From JANMCE01 sp963791625 (GTDB lineage: Bacteria; Actinomycetota; Acidimicrobiia; Acidimicrobiales; Ilumatobacteraceae): a stretch of DNA of 64,000 nt. How positions within the stretch are numbered: the first letter of the stretch is position 1; each line of letters starts with the position of its first letter. The stretch is taken from assembly GCA_963791625.1 (NCBI GenBank), contig CAWBTA010000009.1, positions 1 to 64,000 of the forward strand, written 5' to 3'. Below the pieces are notes generated by a model. The model saw only the letters and a list, made by a program, of their open reading frames with translations. It made no database searches and was not told where the DNA came from. The translations under genes were made by a program, and so were the position numbers. Shown piece by piece: positions 26,678 through 35,793 of this stretch.

Positions 26678-27619
26678 ATGACCGCATCATCCACTCACGT
26701 CATCGTCGGATCGGGCCCGGTCGGCACGACCACCGCCTTGCTGTTGGCCGACCTCGGTTACCAGGTCCGAGTGATCACCCGCTCGGGCAGCGGTCCGAGC
26801 CACCGCAACATCGAGCGGGTGATGCTCGACGCCTGCAACGTGGCGGCCCTCACCAAAGCGACTGCGGGAGCCGTCGCGATCTACAACTGCGTGAACCCGC
26901 CGTATCACCGTTGGCCTACTGACTGGCCGCCGATTGCGAACGCCATGCTGGCCGCGGCCGAGTCATCCGGGGCGGTGCTCGTCATCATCGGAAACCTCTA
27001 CGGCTACGGACCCACCACGAGGCCGATGAGGGAGAGCGATCCACTCGCTTCAACCGGCGTCAAAGGGGGCGTGCGCATCAAGATGTGGCGCGACGCACTG
27101 GCCGCGCACGAGTCCGGCCGCATCCGCGCTACAGAAGTCAGGGCCAGTGATTTCATCGGCCCCGAGGTGTTGAACAGCCACCTCGGCGAGCGGGTCATCC
27201 CAAAGCTTTTGAAGGGCAAGGGCGTGCAGGTGCTTGGCAACCCCGACATGGTGCACAGCTTTACGTTCATGCCAGACGTCGCCCGCGCGCTCGTGACCGC
27301 CGCCACCGACGAACGTGCATGGGGCAAGGCCTGGCACGTACCCACCAACCCGGCCACCACCCCCCACGAAATGATCACCATGATGAGCAAGATTGCTGGT
27401 GTCGCTCCCGTCAAGGTCAGCGGCATACCGAACGCCCTTCTGAAGGTCGGCGGATTGTTCTCGCCCCTGTTTCGCGAGTTGCCCGAAATGCTCTACCAGT
27501 TCGACCGGCCGTTCGTCGTTGACTCCTCGCTCTTCACCGCCACCTTCGGCCAGAGCGCTACTCCTCTGCAGGAGGTTCTGACCTCGACGGTCGATTGGTA
27601 TCGCAATCGCGCGTCTTGA
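26678..27619 (+). CDS. NAD(P)-dependent epimerase/dehydratase (extended SDR-like)
   Basis: This 313-residue Rossmann protein has the dinucleotide motif VIVGSGPVGTTTALLLADLG at residues 8-27, in GxGxxG form. VLVIIGNLYGYGPTTRPM includes the Tyr of the YxxxK-type catalytic region, and VRASDFIGPEV and FTFMPDVARAL are typical of extended SDRs. The substrate is unknown. It is controlled by the divergent TetR regulator through two operators; AGGAG at 26666-26670 is the ribosome binding site. The regulated status suggests a detoxification or catabolic role, which is inference. Confidence 0.85.
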   Translation: MTASSTHVIVGSGPVGTTTALLLADLGYQVRVITRSGSGPSHRNIERVMLDACNVAALTKATAGAVAIYNCVNPPYHRWPTDWPPIANAMLAAAESSGAVLVIIGNLYGYGPTTRPMRESDPLASTGVKGGVRIKMWRDALAAHESGRIRATEVRASDFIGPEVLNSHLGERVIPKLLKGKGVQVLGNPDMVHSFTFMPDVARALVTAATDERAWGKAWHVPTNPATTPHEMITMMSKIAGVAPVKVSGIPNALLKVGGLFSPLFRELPEMLYQFDRPFVVDSSLFTATFGQSATPLQEVLTSTVDWYRNRAS

Positions 27620-27652
27620 GCCGGAGCCGAGCTGATCCTCTAGATTCGTCAT

Positions 27653-28673
27653 GTGACCAGCGGAGTGATTCGGGCCATTGCGCCGGGGCGAGTGAACATC
27701 ATTGGCGACCACACCGACTACACCGGTGGTCTGGTTCTTCCGATGACCATCGACCGAGCCACCATTATCGAAGGCCGCCCGCAGGACGGTCCGGTCGAGT
27801 TGGTGTCGTCCACTGAGGCTACGCCGGCGGTGGTAAGGCTCGACGAGGACGATCCGTTCCACGTCACACCCGAGTGGGCTCGCTACGTGGCCGGTGTGGT
27901 CTACGAGATGAGGCCTGCCCGCGGTTTCAAGGGCACGGTCACCACGAGTATTCCGAGCGGCGCCGGACTTTCGTCCAGCGCAGCGCTGGAGGTGGCGGTC
28001 GGCCTGGCGCTCGGATTCGACGGTACCGCTACCGAGCTAGCCGTACTTGCACAACGAGCCGAGCAGAACGCCAGCGGCGTGCCGTGCGGCATCATGGATC
28101 AGCTCAGTATCGCGGCCGGGAGCGACCTAGGTCCCACCCTGATCGACTGTCACGAGTTGACGGTCACGCCCGTGCGGTTTCCCGAGGATCTCGACGTTGT
28201 CGTGGTCTATGGCCACCACCGCACGCTGGTCGGGAGTGAGTACGCCACTCGCGTAAAGGAGTGCGCCGAGGCCGAAGCCGTCATCGGGCCTCTGCGCTTG
28301 GCCGTTCCGGCTGACTGCGCCCAGATCGTCGACGCAGTCGTGCGATCACACGCTCGTCACGTCATTAGCGAAAACCGAGCGCGTGCGCGACTTCGTGATC
28401 GCCATGCAAGCCGATGCAAGGGTCGCGGCGGGTCGACTGATGGTGGAAAGCCACAACAGCTTGCGCGACGACTTCAACACCTCCACGTCACAGATGGACG
28501 CCCTGGTGAAGGACCTCTCGTCTCGAAAGGGCGTGTGGGGTGCTCGCATGACTGGCGGCGGATTCGGTGGTTGCGTGGTGGCGCTTACCGAGCCCGGCGT
28601 GTTCGCAACCGACGAGGACAAGCGCGTGTGGGTGGTACATCCGGCACCGGGAGCGCACCTCGAACACGTCTGA
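27653..28673 (+). CDS. galK: Galactokinase (one frameshift)
   Basis: GalK phosphorylates galactose at C1 with ATP in the Leloir pathway. APGRVNIIGDHTDYTGGLVLPM is the GHMP galactokinase signature (usually GEHTDY, here GDHTDY), PSGAGLSSSAALEVA is the ATP loop, and MTGGGFGGC is motif 3. The start is the GTG at 27653; an ATG two bases earlier is followed at once by a stop. The frame breaks at AAAACCGAGC, 28371-28380. Removing one C joins ARHVISENE to RVRDFVIAM and gives 339 residues, short for the family (about 380) but with all motifs. Because of the shift the frame runs on into the next gene, which is an artefact. Confidence 0.9.
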
Positions 28674-28696
28674 TCCGAGCGTGTCAGACTGAGCCC

Positions 28697-29746
28697 ATGA
28701 AGCTCTCGATGATGCTCAACTATTCGGGCGACTCCAAGGCAGCAGCCGACGAGGTCGTGGCGCTGGAAAAGGCCGGGGTCGAAGCGGTGTGGGTACCAGA
28801 GGCCTACAGTTTCGACGCCATCTCGATGATGGGTTACCTGGCCGCCAAGACCACCTCGATGGAGATCGGCTCGGCCATCGTCAACGTGTTCAGCCGAACG
28901 CCCACGCTGCTCGCCATGTCAGCCGCGGGTCTCGACTACGTATCGGGTGGACGCATTAATTTCGGTCTTGGCGCATCTGGGCCGCAGGTCATCGAAGGCT
29001 TCCACGGCGTGCCGTACGAGGCGCCTATGACCAAGATCAAAGAGACCATCGAAGTCTGCCGTCAGGTGTGGCGGCGCGAGGTCATCAACTATCAGGGCAA
29101 GACCATCCACATTCCCTTACCCGAGGGTCAAGGAACCGGGTTGGCCAAGCCGCTCAAACTCATCAATCACCCGGTGCGTGACAACATCCCGCTCTACTGG
29201 GCCTCGCTGAAAGGCAAGAGCGTCGAAGCCACCGCGGAAGTTGCCGACGGCTGGATCCCCATCTTCTACATTCCCGAATTGGCTGACCGGGTCTGGGGCG
29301 ATGCGATCTCGCTTGGCATGAAGAAGCGAGACGCTTCGCTCGGCAAGCTCGACATTCTGGCGGGCGGAGCGGTGGCCATCGGCGACGACCTTCCGATCGA
29401 CACGCTGCTCGATATGGGGCGCCCGCAGACCGCGCTTTACGTGGGCGGAATGGGTGCAAGGGGCAAGAACTTCTACAACGACATTCTGAGCGCGTATGGC
29501 TGGGAGGCCGAGGCCAAGCTGGTGCAGGATCTGTACCTCGACGGCAACAAGACTGAGGCCGAGGCCGCTCTGCCTGCCGAGTACCTGCGGTTGGGTTCGC
29601 TCATCGGGCCCGCGGGTTACGTTCGCGACCGGTTAGCCGCGTATGCGGAGGCCGGCGTCACCTACTTCCAGGCTGGCCTGTTCGGCACGCTGGAGCAGAA
29701 GCTCGCAACCGTCGAGCAACTCCGCAAAATCATCGACGATCTCTAG
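28697..29746 (+). CDS. LLM-class F420-dependent oxidoreductase
   Basis: This 349-residue luciferase-like TIM barrel has MKLSMMLNYSGDSKAAADEV, then VEAVWVPEAYSFDAISMMGYLA, IGSAIVNVFSRTPTLLAMSA and GRINFGLGASGPQVIEGFHG. The pattern matches the F420-dependent methylene-H4MPT reductase-like and alkanal-type subgroup common in Actinobacteria. FMN use cannot be excluded. The true start is the ATG at 28697, 23 bases after galK. It differs clearly from the other luciferase-like protein at 18180, so the two are not recent duplicates. Confidence 0.88.
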   Translation: MKLSMMLNYSGDSKAAADEVVALEKAGVEAVWVPEAYSFDAISMMGYLAAKTTSMEIGSAIVNVFSRTPTLLAMSAAGLDYVSGGRINFGLGASGPQVIEGFHGVPYEAPMTKIKETIEVCRQVWRREVINYQGKTIHIPLPEGQGTGLAKPLKLINHPVRDNIPLYWASLKGKSVEATAEVADGWIPIFYIPELADRVWGDAISLGMKKRDASLGKLDILAGGAVAIGDDLPIDTLLDMGRPQTALYVGGMGARGKNFYNDILSAYGWEAEAKLVQDLYLDGNKTEAEAALPAEYLRLGSLIGPAGYVRDRLAAYAEAGVTYFQAGLFGTLEQKLATVEQLRKIIDDL

Positions 29747-29749
29747 CTG

Positions 29750-30361
29750 TCAGTTCCCGAGCAGACGGGCCTTCTGCGCCGCGAACTCTTCTGCCGTGAG
29801 CGTGCCGCGCTGCATCATCGCCTCCAACTTTTCGAGCTGGCTGGCGACATCGGCACCAGCGTTTTGGCCAACGGCGGCGCGCATGGTGCGCGTGCTTTCG
29901 GCCAGGATGAGCTTCTGCACCGACTGCGGCTTACGGATATCGGTGAAGGTCTGTTGGCCATCTTCTCCACCAGACTCGATGAGGAGGTTGCCGGCTCCGA
30001 GCAGCCGCTCCTGTACCGATTGGGCGAAGTTGACGTTCATCACCCGATCGATCGGGATCTCCACCCCAGCCTTGGCGAACACGCCGTGGCGATGAAGGAT
30101 GCGGTGCGATGTCACGACGAAATTGGTGGTGACCCACTTCATGTAGCGCACGATTGTCCAGAGGATGCCCGCGACGATGACGATCAGCGCCACCCAGCCA
30201 AGCCCTTTCTTCAGGTTGCCGGTCTTGAGGATCAGCGCGCCGATGCCCAGCACGATCCCGAGCAACAGCAGACCGACCGACTCGGCAAAGAACACCCAGT
30301 GGGGATGAATGTCGAGCGCGACGTCTTCGTCGGCCAGGAGCAACTTGCGAGGAAACGGCAT
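29750..30361 (-). CDS. Membrane protein with bacterial PH (bPH2) domain and C-terminal SHOCT motif
   Basis: The 203-residue protein begins MPFPRKLLLADEDVALDIHPH, a typical YdbT/bPH2 entry. Two membrane helices follow (FAESVGLLLLGIVLGIGALIL and LGWVALIVIVAGILWTIV). The soluble bPH2 domain runs TNFVVTSHRILHRHGVFAKAGVEIPIDRVMNV to about residue 150. The C-terminal 30 residues (SQLEKLEAMMQRGTLTAEEF...) are a SHOCT oligomerisation motif. Its role is unknown; such proteins sit on the inner face of the membrane. It is divergent from the helicase gene. Confidence 0.85.
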   Translation of the reverse strand: MPFPRKLLLADEDVALDIHPHWVFFAESVGLLLLGIVLGIGALILKTGNLKKGLGWVALIVIVAGILWTIVRYMKWVTTNFVVTSHRILHRHGVFAKAGVEIPIDRVMNVNFAQSVQERLLGAGNLLIESGGEDGQQTFTDIRKPQSVQKLILAESTRTMRAAVGQNAGADVASQLEKLEAMMQRGTLTAEEFAAQKARLLGN

Positions 30362-30424
30362 GTCCAGAAGCGTACCGGCCAACAGGCCCCCAAGTTGTCC
30401 TCTCGCGTCTCGTAGGGTTTCGGC

Positions 30425-32389
30425 GTGGACACGATGAACGACAACCTGCTGGAGGGGCTGGACGCGGCCCAGCAGGCTGCCGTCATGTCCCCAGGCGCTC
30501 CTCTGTGCATTCTGGCCGGGGCTGGTTCGGGAAAGACCACGGTGCTCACCCGACGCATCGTGCGCAGGGTCATCGACGGAAGCGCCGATTCCGCCCACGT
30601 GCTGGCGCTCACCTTCACCCGTCAGGCCGCGGGCGAGCTGGTTCGACGGCTCAGCCGCTTCGGCCTTCAGGACCGCCCGACCGTCGGCACCTTCCACGGC
30701 GTGGCTTACAGCGTGCTGCGCCAGCGCTGGGAGGACCAGGGCCGCCGACCACCCACGTTGCTCACGAGTCGCATCACGGTCGTGCGTGGTCTGGCTGGCG
30801 CGGGCACGAGCGCGGCGACCGTCGCCGAGATCGTGGCCGAGATCGACTGGAGCCGTGCGCGGCGCATCACACCCGATCGCTACATCGCACTGGCAGCGAA
30901 GGCGGCACGGCGGACCAAGCTTTCCTCCGATCGCATCGCTGCCGCCTTCACCGCCTATGAGACCGAGAAGGCAAAACGCGGCCTTATCGATTTCGACGAT
31001 CTGCTCGAGCAGTGCCTGCGCACTATCGAGCGTGATCGGGCCTTCGCCGAAGTGCAACGTTGGCGCTTCCGACACATCTTCGTGGACGAGTTTCAGGACA
31101 TCAACCCGTTGCAGATGAAACTGCTGGAGATGTGGCGAGGAGGCCGCAACGACCTCTGCATCGTCGGCGACCCGAACCAGGCTATCTACGGATGGAATGG
31201 TGCCGACCCGTCGTTCCTCCGCAACGCCCAGAAGCTCTTCCCCGGACTGACCGTTGTGCGCCTCGCGGCCAATTACCGCTCAACGCCCGAGATCATTGCG
31301 GCCGGTCAACACGTGCTCGGCGACGACGCCACTGCGGTGACGGCCACCAGGGCCGGGGGCAACCTTCCTGCGCTGCACGCGTTCGCAACGGACACGGCGG
31401 AAGCTGACGGCATCGCGTCGCTTTTGTCGGTCGCCCGCCGTCCGGGTCAGCGTTGGGCCTCGTGCGCGGTGCTCACTCGCACCAACGCTCAGCTGATCAC
31501 CATCGCGCAGCAGTTGCTGGCGGCAGGTATTCCCGTTCGCTCACGCCTGGCCACGTCTCAGCTCACTCATCCGGCGGTTCGATCCGCCGTAGCGGACAGC
31601 GCCGAGTTCGCCGGTCGCACCGGCGTCCGCGACTGGATCACCGAAGTTCAGTTCAAACTGCAGGACCCCGACGCGGTGCTCGAACCCGACGCCCGCGAAG
31701 CACTCGAGCGACTGGTGGAGGCAACCTTCGAGCACATCGACAGTGAGCCCTTCGCCACGCACCAGTCCTTGCGCCTGTCGTTGTCGGGTGAGAACAGCCA
31801 GGGTGACGGCGTGGAGTTATTCACCTTCCACGCCGCGAAGGGTCGCGAGTGGCACACCGTGGTGGTGGCGGGGTTGGAGCATGGTTTGGTCCCTCATTCC
31901 AGCGCCGACACGCCCGCAGCCATGGCCGAGGAAACCCGCCTGTTATACGTGGCCCTCACCCGCGCCACACAGACCCTTCTCGGCACATGGGCCAAGACCC
32001 GCACCGGCTATCGGGCCGGCCGAAAACGCTCGCCGCTGGTCGCCGGCATGCTGACCGAAACCGCGCCCACCACCCCTCCCCCGATCGAGGTCCGCCGCAC
32101 CCCAATCCGGCCCGACCCGGTCCTCGTCGCGCTGCAATCGTGGCGCGCCCACCGTGCCCGCGCCGCTGCTGTGGCGCCCTCGTTCATCATGACCGACGCC
32201 GTCCTCGCCGCCCTGGCCACCGCTCGGCCCCGAACCGCCGACGAGCTCGCCCTCGTTGCCGACCTCTCCCCGGCCGCCCTCCACCACTTCGGCCCTCAAC
32301 TCCTGGCCCTGCTCGGGACCGCTGTGCTGTTGCAGAGCAACTCAGAATCCGCCGCCTATCAGGCTCCGACGTCTGGGAGCGAGCGGTAG
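30425..32389 (+). CDS. UvrD2-like superfamily 1 DNA helicase with HRDC domain
   Basis: This is a 3'-5' SF1A helicase of 654 residues. Motifs in order are: LAGAGSGKTTVLTRRI (Walker A), LALTFTRQAAGEL (Ia), HIFVDEFQDINPLQ (Walker B), VGDPNQAIYGWNGAD (III), LAANYRSTPEI (IV), TFHAAKGREWHTVVV (V) and EETRLLYVALTRA (VI). About residues 575-645 form an HRDC domain, as in mycobacterial UvrD2. The tetracysteine module of UvrD2 is not seen. The start is a GTG at 30425; an ATG three codons later is also possible. The 3' end overlaps the convergent AbiEi-DUF559 gene by 31 bases. Confidence 0.9.
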   Translation: MDTMNDNLLEGLDAAQQAAVMSPGAPLCILAGAGSGKTTVLTRRIVRRVIDGSADSAHVLALTFTRQAAGELVRRLSRFGLQDRPTVGTFHGVAYSVLRQRWEDQGRRPPTLLTSRITVVRGLAGAGTSAATVAEIVAEIDWSRARRITPDRYIALAAKAARRTKLSSDRIAAAFTAYETEKAKRGLIDFDDLLEQCLRTIERDRAFAEVQRWRFRHIFVDEFQDINPLQMKLLEMWRGGRNDLCIVGDPNQAIYGWNGADPSFLRNAQKLFPGLTVVRLAANYRSTPEIIAAGQHVLGDDATAVTATRAGGNLPALHAFATDTAEADGIASLLSVARRPGQRWASCAVLTRTNAQLITIAQQLLAAGIPVRSRLATSQLTHPAVRSAVADSAEFAGRTGVRDWITEVQFKLQDPDAVLEPDAREALERLVEATFEHIDSEPFATHQSLRLSLSGENSQGDGVELFTFHAAKGREWHTVVVAGLEHGLVPHSSADTPAAMAEETRLLYVALTRATQTLLGTWAKTRTGYRAGRKRSPLVAGMLTETAPTTPPPIEVRRTPIRPDPVLVALQSWRAHRARAAAVAPSFIMTDAVLAALATARPRTADELALVADLSPAALHHFGPQLLALLGTAVLLQSNSESAAYQAPTSGSER

Positions 32390-33303
32390 ATCGTGTAGAG
32401 CTCGTGCACAGTCTGGGGGAGGCGCTCGTCGATGTCCCGGTCACTTACCCGTTCGGAATGCCAGCCCAACAGGTGATACTGACGGTCGCGCCAGCGGTCG
32501 TACTGGCTGGCTTCTCGTCGGGAATGCCACTCGGCATGGTCCACTTCGATGATGAACCGACGAGTTGGTTCAGCCAAATCAGGATGCACAAGTTCACCAC
32601 CTGTGAGCAGCAAGGGCATTTGGCGTTCAAATGTTGGCATGCCGTTGTCCTGCAGGGCTCGGAGCAGCCGCAATTCGTAGTCGGAGTCCACCGGCCGTTG
32701 ACGAAGTGAACGACTCGCCAGCACGCGACGGAGCTGCTTTGTTCCCTTACGCCCGGGTGTGGAAAGGCGGTCCTGCGTCGCGAGCAGTTTGGTCAGTGAA
32801 AATCGCCCCATGGCAAGACCCTGCTCAATGATCGACTCCAGGTCTTCTTCGGGAATGACAGCAGCAAGATCAAAGACTGTCCTCGCCGGAGAAGTGACGA
32901 TGATGCCGTCACCTCGCCTGACCACATCAGATGCAGGAAGCTCCGACGAGCGATGCAGCACCACGTCATCGAGTCCTTCACCATCGAAACGACGTTGCAC
33001 GCCTTGCGCGACGCTGAGGTGAATGTCTCGATAGCGATTCAGCTTGCGGAAGCCCCAGATCTGTCCGGCGCTCGTGTGTGAAACTGCGCCGTCCGTACAC
33101 GCGACCAGTTCGACCATCCGCTGATACTGCGTCCGAGGTGCCGAGGACGAGCGATAGACCCCTCGGTGAGCTTCCAGAATCCGACCGCCGTCTCGCATTT
33201 GCCGTACCTGGCCGTCGGTAAACCCGTGCTCGCGCAACCATGCTCTGGTCACAACTCCGTGGTGCGCGCCGAACCACTCAGCCAAGCTTGTTTCTTCCGC
33301 CAT
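32359..33303 (-). CDS. AbiEi-like winged-helix protein fused to DUF559 (Vsr-fold) nuclease domain
   Basis: This 314-residue protein has an N-terminal AbiEi-type winged helix: LAEWFGAHHGVVTRAWLREHG, then RMRDGG-like and EAHRGVYRSSS. A middle region is followed by a C-terminal DUF559 endonuclease-like domain with SDYELRLLRALQDNG, VHPDLAEPTRRFIIEVDHAEWH (metal-binding Asp and Glu/Asp) and DRWRDRQYHLLGW. DUF559 domains share the very-short-patch-repair nuclease fold. AbiEi proteins repress their own operon by binding inverted repeats; here a perfect 16-base inverted repeat lies 48 bases upstream. GGAGGA precedes the ATG by 6 bases and fixes the start. It overlaps the helicase gene tail. No toxin partner (AbiEii) is seen. 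Confidence 0.85.
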   Translation of the reverse strand: MAEETSLAEWFGAHHGVVTRAWLREHGFTDGQVRQMRDGGRILEAHRGVYRSSSAPRTQYQRMVELVACTDGAVSHTSAGQIWGFRKLNRYRDIHLSVAQGVQRRFDGEGLDDVVLHRSSELPASDVVRRGDGIIVTSPARTVFDLAAVIPEEDLESIIEQGLAMGRFSLTKLLATQDRLSTPGRKGTKQLRRVLASRSLRQRPVDSDYELRLLRALQDNGMPTFERQMPLLLTGGELVHPDLAEPTRRFIIEVDHAEWHSRREASQYDRWRDRQYHLLGWHSERVSDRDIDERLPQTVHELYTIYRSLPDVGA

Positions 33304-33350
33304 CTTCTTCCTCCAACGCTGATTGCAGCAGGGGAAGAACCGTCAAGGTA

Positions 33351-33387
33351 TGTGATTCTGATGTTGTAGGGCAACATCAGAATCACA
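33351..33387. repeat. Perfect 16-base palindrome upstream of the AbiEi-DUF559 gene
   Basis: TGTGATTCTGATGTTG at 33351-33366 pairs perfectly with CAACATCAGAATCACA at 33372-33387 across a 5-base loop. It sits between the stop of xthA (33404) and the start of the AbiEi-DUF559 gene (33303). The stem is unusually AT-rich for this genome and no T-run follows, so an operator or a mobile hairpin is more likely than a terminator. Confidence 0.85.
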
Positions 33388-33403
33388 GAAAGATCCGCTC
33401 GAC

Positions 33404-34183
33404 CTACCAGGTGGGGTCGAGGTCGATGATGACGGGGGCGTGGTCCGAAGGTTGGGTGCCTTTGCGGGCGTTACGGTCGACGATGGCCCACTTCGTGGCG
33501 GCTCTTACCGGGGCCGAACCGAGGATGTAGTCGATGCGCATGCCGCGGCCCATGTGGAAGTCGCCGGCGCGGTAATCCCACCAGGAGTAGAACGGGCCTT
33601 GGGGATGCATCTCGCGAAACAGGTCGGTGAGACCCCACGCTTTCAGTCGTTCAAGGGCAGCCCGTTCCTCGGCGGACACGTGGGTACTGCCCTGAGCCTT
33701 GGCGCCATTCCACACGTCGACGTCGGTTGGCGCGATGTTGAAATCGCCGCCGATCGCTACGGGCTCGTCAGGCTTGCTGTTCTTCTCGAGGTGGATGCGG
33801 AGCCGTTCGAGCCAGGCGAGCTTGTAGGTGTAGTGGTCGTCGTCGAGGGCGCGTCCGTTGGGTACGTAGACCGAGGTACAGCGCACCCCGCCGCAGGTGG
33901 CGGTAAGGAGACGAGCGTCGCCATCCGGTTCGCCCCCATCAGCGAAATTGGCAACCACGTTGTCGATACCAACGCGGGACAAGATGGCGACACCGTTCCA
34001 CTGTCCCTGGCCGTGATGAGCGGTCTCATAACCGAGCGCCTCGAAGGCCAGACCGGGCCAGGCGCTGTCGGCCAGCTTGGTTTCCTGCAGCAACGCGACG
34101 TCGGGACGGACCTCATCCAGCCAGGCCTCAACCCGAGGCAGCCGCACCTTCAATGAGTTCACATTCCACGTCGCAATACGCAT
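33404..34183 (-). CDS. xthA: Exodeoxyribonuclease III (AP endonuclease)
   Basis: This 259-residue EEP-fold nuclease cuts abasic sites and removes 3' blocks in base excision repair. MRIATWNVNSLKVRLPRVEAWL and LLQETKLAD hold the N-terminal Asn and the metal-binding Glu. VYVPNGRALDD, IGGDFNIAPTDVDV (catalytic Asp and Asn), YSWWDYRAGDFHMGRGMRIDYIL and the final QPSDHAPVIIDL (Asp-His pair) complete the active site. The length is normal for XthA. It lies near other DNA-processing genes and complements mutM encoded elsewhere in the window. Confidence 0.94.
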   Translation of the reverse strand: MRIATWNVNSLKVRLPRVEAWLDEVRPDVALLQETKLADSAWPGLAFEALGYETAHHGQGQWNGVAILSRVGIDNVVANFADGGEPDGDARLLTATCGGVRCTSVYVPNGRALDDDHYTYKLAWLERLRIHLEKNSKPDEPVAIGGDFNIAPTDVDVWNGAKAQGSTHVSAEERAALERLKAWGLTDLFREMHPQGPFYSWWDYRAGDFHMGRGMRIDYILGSAPVRAATKWAIVDRNARKGTQPSDHAPVIIDLDPTW

Positions 34184-34218
34184 TCGCCCACCTTAGGTCG
34201 TGGGCATCAGCGAAGACC

Positions 34219-35722
34219 TCAGGTGGCGGCGGGCTTGGCCTTCGGTGCGACTCTCTTGGCGGAGGATGCAGCCTTTGCTGGCGCCTTCTTCGCCGCGGCG
34301 GGCTTCGACACGACGGCGGCCTTCGCCGCCGCAGGCTTGTCCGTAACGGTCGATTTCGTTTCTGAAGCGGCCACGGGCTCGTTCGCCGCCGATACCTTCT
34401 TCGCGGCCGGAGCCTTCTTTGCTGCGGGAACCTTCTTCGCAGGCGCGTCCTTCGACACGTCGGCGACGGATGCCGCGGCCTTCTTCGGGGCTGCGGCCTT
34501 CTTGGCCACGGCCTTTTTTGGCGCAGCTTTCGGCGTAGCCGCTTCGACCGTGGGGGTTGTGACTGGCGGCGCGGATGGCGTTGCTGCCTTCTTCGACACG
34601 GCAGCCTTGCGCGGCCTGGTGCTGGGCTTCGCTTCGGTTGGCGTCGGGGCCGCCTCGGTCGGAGCAACGACCACGTCGGGACCGACATCGAGCTTGGCCC
34701 CCCGAGGAGCTGCCTTCTTGCGGCCGGCGGCCTTGACGGGCTTCGGCTCGGCGACAGCAGCGACGGCTACTGCACCCGGGCGCGAAGCCGGGCAACGCGG
34801 CATCGATGCCGCGGCGAGCGGCGTTGAAGCTCACGATGATGACGGCACGCTTCTCACCCAAGGCCACCACTTCACGAGCGCTGCGAGGTGCGGGCACGGC
34901 CATGGAGCGCATGGGGACGTAGATATGCACACCATCGGCCGTGACGGCGTAGGCACCGTGGGAGGAGTAACTCTCGAAGGTCGCGTCGATCGTGGTGCCG
35001 ACCGGGTGGTGCTCGACGAAGCCGAGGAAGGCCATGAGCTCGTTGGCGGGGTTGCCCTTGGGCGCAGCCGGGGCTGCCGGCTTCGGACCAGCAGCAGCCT
35101 TGGCCGCAGCGACCTGCGACCGAGACGGCTTTGGCTCTGCGACGCCGGCCGCGGCAGGCGCGGCTGCAGGCGCTTCCATACGCGGACCACGACGGCCGGG
35201 CGGCGGACTCTTCGGTACCGGCATCGGTTGGGAGGCCGACACGCTCGGCCGGGCCGCCACTTTCGGGTCCCGCTTGGCGACGCGGGTGGCTCGACGTGAA
35301 ATCATGCCGCGCACGGGCGCTCGTGGCACGAACACCCAGCCAACGTGCGGAACCGGCTTGCCACCGATCAGACGACCCTCATCGAACAGCCACTCATGCT
35401 CGCCGTGGAACTCTTGGAACGAATCATTCGACAGGATGATCGCATGGGCCTTTTTGGCGATCTGCAGAACGAATGCGTCGCCACGCCCGATGGCCCCCGC
35501 TGGAGGAGAAACGAGCTCGTTGTTCTCAATGGCCTCGTCAAACTCGGCCACCTCTTTGGCGTCGATGCGGTGGCCGAAGGTTGCGTCGACCACGACGGTA
35601 ATGATGTCGTTGGGATTCTCTTCCAGATAGGCCAGAACAGCCTCATTCAGCTGGTGCAGACTGGGGAGCGAACGGCCTTCAGTAGCAAGGTTGGATCCAT
35701 CAACGACGACGTGTCTCGACAT
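34219..35722 (-). CDS. NYN (Zc3h12a-like) ribonuclease with OB-like domain and histone-H1-like tail (one frameshift)
   Basis: Residues 1-145 are an NYN/PIN-like ribonuclease domain of the Zc3h12a type: HVVVDGSNLATEGRSL, IITVVVDATFGHRIDAKE, GRGDAFVLQIAKKAHAIILSNDSFQEF and WLFDEGRLIGGKPVPHVGWVF, which retain the expected Asp cluster. A Pro/Ala-rich linker leads to an OB/S1-like segment (GTTIDATFESYSSHGAYAVTADGVHIYV). The remaining about 190 residues are an Ala/Lys/Pro-rich tail with AAKKAPAAKK-type repeats, like histone H1 or actinobacterial HupB tails. The frame breaks at the CCC of 34775-34777; removing one base joins LPGFAPG to AVAVAAVAEPKPVK, giving 500 residues. It probably binds nucleic acid tightly and cuts RNA; the target is unknown. 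Confidence 0.8.
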
Positions 35723-35793
35723 AACGCTGTCCAGTCAATCATTCCTTGGGCCTTTCGTCGGGTATCTCCCCCAACGATTGGACTCCAAAGGGC

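Noticed and set aside
27653..29746. A single 697-codon frame joining galactokinase to a luciferase-like protein
   Set aside because: galK changes frame near 28375 and its true C-terminal motif GGGFGGC lies in another frame. The join exists only because the inserted base hides the galK stop; the second gene has its own ATG at 28697.
29750..31075. A 441-codon minus-strand frame extending the PH/SHOCT protein upstream
   Set aside because: The first about 238 codons are antisense to the UvrD2 gene and have no domain; MPFPRKLL at 30361 is the family N-terminus.
33351..33387. Palindrome interpreted as a rho-independent terminator of xthA
   Set aside because: The stem is AT-rich, no T-run follows on either strand, and clear terminators elsewhere in the window are GC-rich; an operator or mobile hairpin fits better.
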